The position numbers were made by a program, and so were the translations under genes. This document shows positions 60,774 through 64,000 of a stretch of DNA of 64,000 nt, one piece after another (positions within the stretch are counted from its first letter, which is position 1; the number at the start of each line of letters is the position of its first letter). Location: assembly GCF_000214035.2 (NCBI RefSeq), contig NZ_AFHG01000030.1, positions 285,271 to 349,270 on the forward strand, in the 5' to 3' direction. Origin of the DNA: Methyloversatilis universalis FAM5 (GTDB lineage Bacteria > Pseudomonadota > Gammaproteobacteria > Burkholderiales > Rhodocyclaceae). The notes below the pieces were generated by a model. That model searched no databases. It was not told the DNA's origin and worked only from the letters and a program-made list of their open reading frames with translations.

Positions 60774-62894
60774 TCATTTCGTTGCGGCCACGCCGGCGCT
60801 GCGTTTGGCCAGTGCGGTGTCCGACTTCAGCAGGTCGGCGGCGTCGCCCATGATGCGGGCGGCTTCGTCGAGCAGCACGTCGCGGGCCGCCTTGCGCGAT
60901 TTCTCGGCCGCCAGTTCGCTGTCCAGTGCGCGTTCGCCGGCCTGCAGACCGTCGTCGCGCAGCACCGGTGCGTCCTCGGTGCCGTCCTTCACTTCGCTGC
61001 GCGCCTTCAGCTTCGCTTCCTGCGCTTCGCGTTCCTTGCGCCGGGCTTCGGCGTTCAGCGAAATTTCGGTGCGCTTGCGCATCGCTTCGGCTTCGGCCAG
61101 ATCGTCCAGCAGGTCGCGGTAGCCGCGGTCCTGCGCGGTACGTGCCTGATGGCGGGCGGTCAGCATGGGCAGCAGTTCCTGCGGATGGCCGACCGCGCGG
61201 TAGTCCGCAGGCGCGATCTGAGTCCAGGGCAGCGGGTTGTCGTAGCTCGATTCGCCGATGCGCTCATGGTCCATGGTGCGGGCCAGCGGCAGGTCGGGCG
61301 TGACGCCGCGCAGCTGGGTGGTGCCGCCATTCACGCGGAAGAACTGGGCGATGGTGAGCTTCAGTTCGCCATAGGTCGGCTTGTCGCTCTTGGCCATTTC
61401 GTCCATGTCGAGCAGGGTCTGCACCGTGCCCTTGCCGAAGCTGGTTTCGCCGATCACCAGACCGCGGCCGTAGTCCTGGATGGCGGCCGCGAAAATTTCC
61501 GAGGCGGAGGCCGAGGCGCGGTTGATCAGCACACCGAGCGGGCCGTCCCAGGCCAGGCCGGCGTCGTTGTCCTGTTCGACCCGGATCTGGCCCTTGCCGT
61601 TGCGCTGCTGCACCACCGGGCCGCGGTCGATGAACAGGCCGGTCAGGCGCACCGCTTCGTCCAGCGAACCACCGCCGTTGTTACGCAGGTCGATCAGCAG
61701 CGCATCCACCTTGTCCGCCTTCAGTTCGGCGATCAGCTTCGCCACATCGCGGCTGGCGCTGCGGAAATCGGCGTCGGCGCGGGATTTCGCTTCGACGTCC
61801 TGATAGAAGGTGGGCAGCGTGATCACGCCCACCTTCTGGCCGCCGGCTTCGATCACCGACTTGGCGGCCGCCTGTTTCTCGAGCTTGATGGTGTCGCGCA
61901 CCATCTTGACCCGGGTGGGCTTCGCGTCCGGGCCGGCGTCGGCCGGCAGGATGTCCAGCGTCACCACGGTGTCCTTGCTGCCGCGGATGAGCTGCACCAC
62001 GTCGTCCACCCGCCAGCCGAGCACGTCGGCCATCGGTGTCTGTTCGTCCTTGGCCACGCCGACGATGCGGTCGCCGATCTTGATCTTTTCCGAGCGCGCA
62101 GCCGGGCCGCCGGCCACCAGTTCGCGGATGGTCACGTACTCGTCGCGCTCCTGCAGCACCGCGCCGATGCCCACCAGCGACAGCTTCATGTTGATCGCGA
62201 AGTCTTCGGCCGCGCGCGGGCCGAGGTAGCTGGTGTGCGGCTCGATCGATTCGGCGTACGCGTTCATGAAGATCTGGAACACGTCGTCGCTCTTGATGCG
62301 GGCTGAATTGCTCAGTGCCTGGTCATAGCGCTTGGTCAGCGTATCGCGGATGGCGGCATCGTCCTTGCCAGCCAGCTTCAGCCGCAGCCAGTCGTTCTTC
62401 ACCCGCTTGCGCCACAGCTCCTGCAGTTCGGCGCCGGTCTTCGCCCACGGCGCATCGGTGCGCACGTACTGGTAGTTCTCGTTCTGCGTGAAATCGAAGC
62501 CCTTGGCGAGCAGCGCACGGGCCTCGCTCAGCCGTTCCTGCTGACGCTGGGCGTAGCGGGTGTAGATGGCGAACGGCGCGGCCAGATTCTGCTGCCGGAT
62601 GGCGTCGTCGAGCAGCAGGCGTACCGAATTGAAGGTGTCGATGTCGGACTGCAGGAAGAACACCCGGTCCGGGTCCAGCGTCTTCAGATAGCGGTCGAGG
62701 ATTTTCGACGACAGCGCGTCGTCCAGCGGCACATTCTGATAATGGAAGCGGGACATCAGTTCGGCACTGGCCTGGGCCGCCAGCGCGTGGGCCTCCACCG
62801 GCTTCAGCGTCGGCACGGCCGGTGTTGCAGCCTGCAACATGACTGGCGCGGGCAGCGCAAGACCGATCAGCAGGAAGAGGGTGTTCAGTTTCAT
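60774..62894 (-). CDS. prc: Periplasmic tail-specific protease Prc (S41A)
   Basis: A 706-residue carboxy-terminal processing protease: signal peptide (residues 1-22), N-terminal helical domain (to about 230), PDZ (LVGIGAVLQERDEYVTIREL onward), S41 catalytic domain with Ser in NRASASASEIFA and Lys in TSFGKGTVQ, and a C-terminal DUF3340-like helical part. ATG 62894 has a CGGAG site eight bases upstream; ATG 62912 is less likely. It degrades or trims envelope proteins marked at the C-terminus, and is the enzyme that clips FtsI in E. coli. Confidence 0.95.
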   Translation of the reverse strand: MKLNTLFLLIGLALPAPVMLQAATPAVPTLKPVEAHALAAQASAELMSRFHYQNVPLDDALSSKILDRYLKTLDPDRVFFLQSDIDTFNSVRLLLDDAIRQQNLAAPFAIYTRYAQRQQERLSEARALLAKGFDFTQNENYQYVRTDAPWAKTGAELQELWRKRVKNDWLRLKLAGKDDAAIRDTLTKRYDQALSNSARIKSDDVFQIFMNAYAESIEPHTSYLGPRAAEDFAINMKLSLVGIGAVLQERDEYVTIRELVAGGPAARSEKIKIGDRIVGVAKDEQTPMADVLGWRVDDVVQLIRGSKDTVVTLDILPADAGPDAKPTRVKMVRDTIKLEKQAAAKSVIEAGGQKVGVITLPTFYQDVEAKSRADADFRSASRDVAKLIAELKADKVDALLIDLRNNGGGSLDEAVRLTGLFIDRGPVVQQRNGKGQIRVEQDNDAGLAWDGPLGVLINRASASASEIFAAAIQDYGRGLVIGETSFGKGTVQTLLDMDEMAKSDKPTYGELKLTIAQFFRVNGGTTQLRGVTPDLPLARTMDHERIGESSYDNPLPWTQIAPADYRAVGHPQELLPMLTARHQARTAQDRGYRDLLDDLAEAEAMRKRTEISLNAEARRKEREAQEAKLKARSEVKDGTEDAPVLRDDGLQAGERALDSELAAEKSRKAARDVLLDEAARIMGDAADLLKSDTALAKRSAGVAATK

Positions 62895-62963
62895 CGCGGG
62901 ACTCCGGCGCATTCAGGCAGACAGGGGGCAACAGGGGCGAAGTATGTGCCATCGACCACAGCA

Positions 62964-62985
62964 GGCGGCCTTTTGTTCGGCCGCC
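62964..62985 (-). terminator. Hairpin downstream of the sulfate-binding protein gene
   Basis: GGCGGCC-TTTTGTTC-GGCCGCC is a perfect 7-bp stem with an 8-base loop, 48 bp after the stop of the sulfate-binding protein gene. No U-run follows on the leftward strand. It probably contributes to termination before prc. Confidence 0.4.
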
Positions 62986-63033
62986 CGCGTGAAAGTCTTG
63001 TCGCTCCGGGTGCTGGCGCGCCGGGCCGGTCGC

Positions 63034-64000
63034 TCAGCGTACGCTGATCTGGTCGAACACGCCGCCGTCGGCGAAGTGTGCTTTCTGGGCCTTCTGCCAG
63101 CCGCCGAATTCGGCGTCGATGGTGAAGAGCTTGACCGGCGCGAAGGTCTTGGCGTACTTGGCGGCGACCTTGGGGTCGATCGGGCGGTAGTAGTTCTGGG
63201 CCGCGATTTCCTGACCTTCCGGGCTGTACAGGTATTCCAGGTAGGCGGTGGCCACGGCACGGGTGCCGCGCTTGTCGACCACTTTGTCGACCACGCTGAC
63301 CGGCGGTTCGGCCAGGATGGACAGCGAGGGCGTGACGATTTCGAACTTGTCCGGACCCAGCTCCTTCACCGCCAGATAGGCCTCGTTCTCCCACGCGATG
63401 AGCACATCACCGATGCCGCGCTCGACGAAAGTGGTGGTCGAACCGCGGGCGCCGGAATCGAGCACCTTCACGTTGGCGAACAGCTTTTTCACGAACTCTT
63501 TCGCGGTGGCGTCCGAGCCGCCCGGCTGCTTGGCCGCGTAGGCCCAGGCGGCGAGGTAGTTCCAGCGCGCGCCGCCCGAGGTCTTGGGGTTGGGGGTGAT
63601 GACCTCGACGCCGGGCCGGACCAGATCGTTCCAGTCCTTCAGGCCCTTGGGGTTGCCCTTGCGCACCAGGAACACGATGGTGGAGGTGTAGGGCGAGGCG
63701 TTGTGGGGCAGGCGCTTCTGCCAGTCGGCGGGGATGAGCTTGCCGTTGTCGTGCAGGGCATCGACGTCGTAGGCCAGGGCGAGGGTGACCACGTCGGCTT
63801 CGAGGCCGTCGATGACCGAGCGGGCCTGCTTGCCGGAGCCGCCGTGGGACTGCTTGATGGTGACGTTGTCGCCGGATTTCGCCTTCCAGTGCTTGGCGAA
63901 GGCGGCGTTGAAGTCCTGATAGAGCTCGCGGGTCGGGTCGTAGGACACGTTGAGCAGGGTGATGTCGGCGGCCAGGGCGCTGCCGGCGAGAGCGGTGCCG
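63034..64000 (-). CDS. sbp: Sulfate ABC transporter periplasmic binding protein (5' end cut)
   Basis: Reading leftward from the right edge: the end of a signal peptide (AGSALA), then [21 protein letters not shown], the mature start of sulfate-binding proteins. [26 protein letters not shown] and [18 protein letters not shown] are the sulfate/thiosulfate-binding blocks. About 320 codons are present; the start codon is outside the window. An internal GTG at 63948 is in frame but would remove the secretion signal. The partner genes cysTWA lie 4.2 kb downstream on the same strand, across prc, a hydrolase and a PAS receptor. Confidence 0.95.
   Translation of the reverse strand, partial: GTALAGSALAADITLLNVSYDPTRELYQDFNAAFAKHWKAKSGDNVTIKQSHGGSGKQARSVIDGLEADVVTLALAYDVDALHDNGKLIPADWQKRLPHNASPYTSTIVFLVRKGNPKGLKDWNDLVRPGVEVITPNPKTSGGARWNYLAAWAYAAKQPGGSDATAKEFVKKLFANVKVLDSGARGSTTTFVERGIGDVLIAWENEAYLAVKELGPDKFEIVTPSLSILAEPPVSVVDKVVDKRGTRAVATAYLEYLYSPEGQEIAAQNYYRPIDPKVAAKYAKTFAPVKLFTIDAEFGGWQKAQKAHFADGGVFDQISVR

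Overview
The window is GC-rich, densely packed bacterial DNA with no rRNA, tRNA, IS element or CRISPR array that I can see. Gene content and order point to a betaproteobacterium. The markers are an XrtB/Eps exopolysaccharide locus, the mltG-tmk-holB-pilZ-tatD block, a DUF4936 protein, a YbiB protein, and an assimilatory nirB-nirD-transporter-kinase operon. A Rhodocyclales relative such as Methyloversatilis would fit, but that placement is inference from gene families, not from a search.

Layout. (1) 1-6160, leftward: nitrate assimilation, in transcription order nirB, nirD, an MFS nitrate/nitrite transporter, then a fused PP2C phosphatase/Ser-Thr kinase. The start of one more gene runs off the left edge behind a sigma-54-type promoter with an NtrC-like box. 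(2) 6161-8623: a long non-coding stretch, a small membrane ORF and a membrane chemoreceptor. (3) 8643-13927: YbiB, two tandem beta-hydroxyacid dehydrogenase paralogues, a D-amino acid dehydrogenase and fructose-1,6-bisphosphatase. (4) 13950-19011: a leftward run (sugar-phosphate transferase EpsB, VanZ-like, lytic transglycosylase, flavoprotein) divergent from the outer-membrane protein EpsL. (5) 19025-23140: a leftward housekeeping block (MazG-like, DUF3301, pabBC fusion, aminopeptidase, apt) that splits the Eps locus. (6) 23434-29886: epsD-epsE-epsF-epsG-xrtB, then tadA, an L,D-transpeptidase and a GNAT acetyltransferase. (7) 29853-34219, leftward: histidine kinase plus response regulator, TANGO2/NRDE protein, DUF4936, YgfZ. 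(8) 34310-39686: mltG, tmk, holB, pilZ, tatD, an ankyrin protein, queF. (9) 39693-42989: a UDG-superfamily protein and an FtsX-type permease. (10) 43087-49228: a six-gene Mrp cation/proton antiporter operon with a fused MrpAB. (11) 49246-51072, leftward: a four-gene envelope cassette with MerT-like and MerP-like proteins, a small outer-membrane barrel and a Cys/His-rich exported protein. It is the best candidate here for an undescribed system. (12) 51155-54906: an EAL phosphodiesterase, RmuC and an AEC permease. (13) 55081-64000: sulfate uptake (cysT-cysW-cysA-cysB; the sulfate-binding protein at the right edge), interrupted by a soluble PAS chemoreceptor-like protein, an RBBP9-type hydrolase and the periplasmic protease Prc.

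How the parts fit. Nitrate is imported and reduced through nitrite to ammonium. The promoter architecture at the left edge suggests NtrC/RpoN control. The Eps genes encode initiation (EpsB), chain-length control (EpsF/EpsG), export (EpsE) and outer-membrane steps (EpsL), with an exosortase; no PEP-CTERM substrate and no EpsI lies in the window. Many neighbouring genes overlap by 1-4 bases, which implies tight translational coupling.
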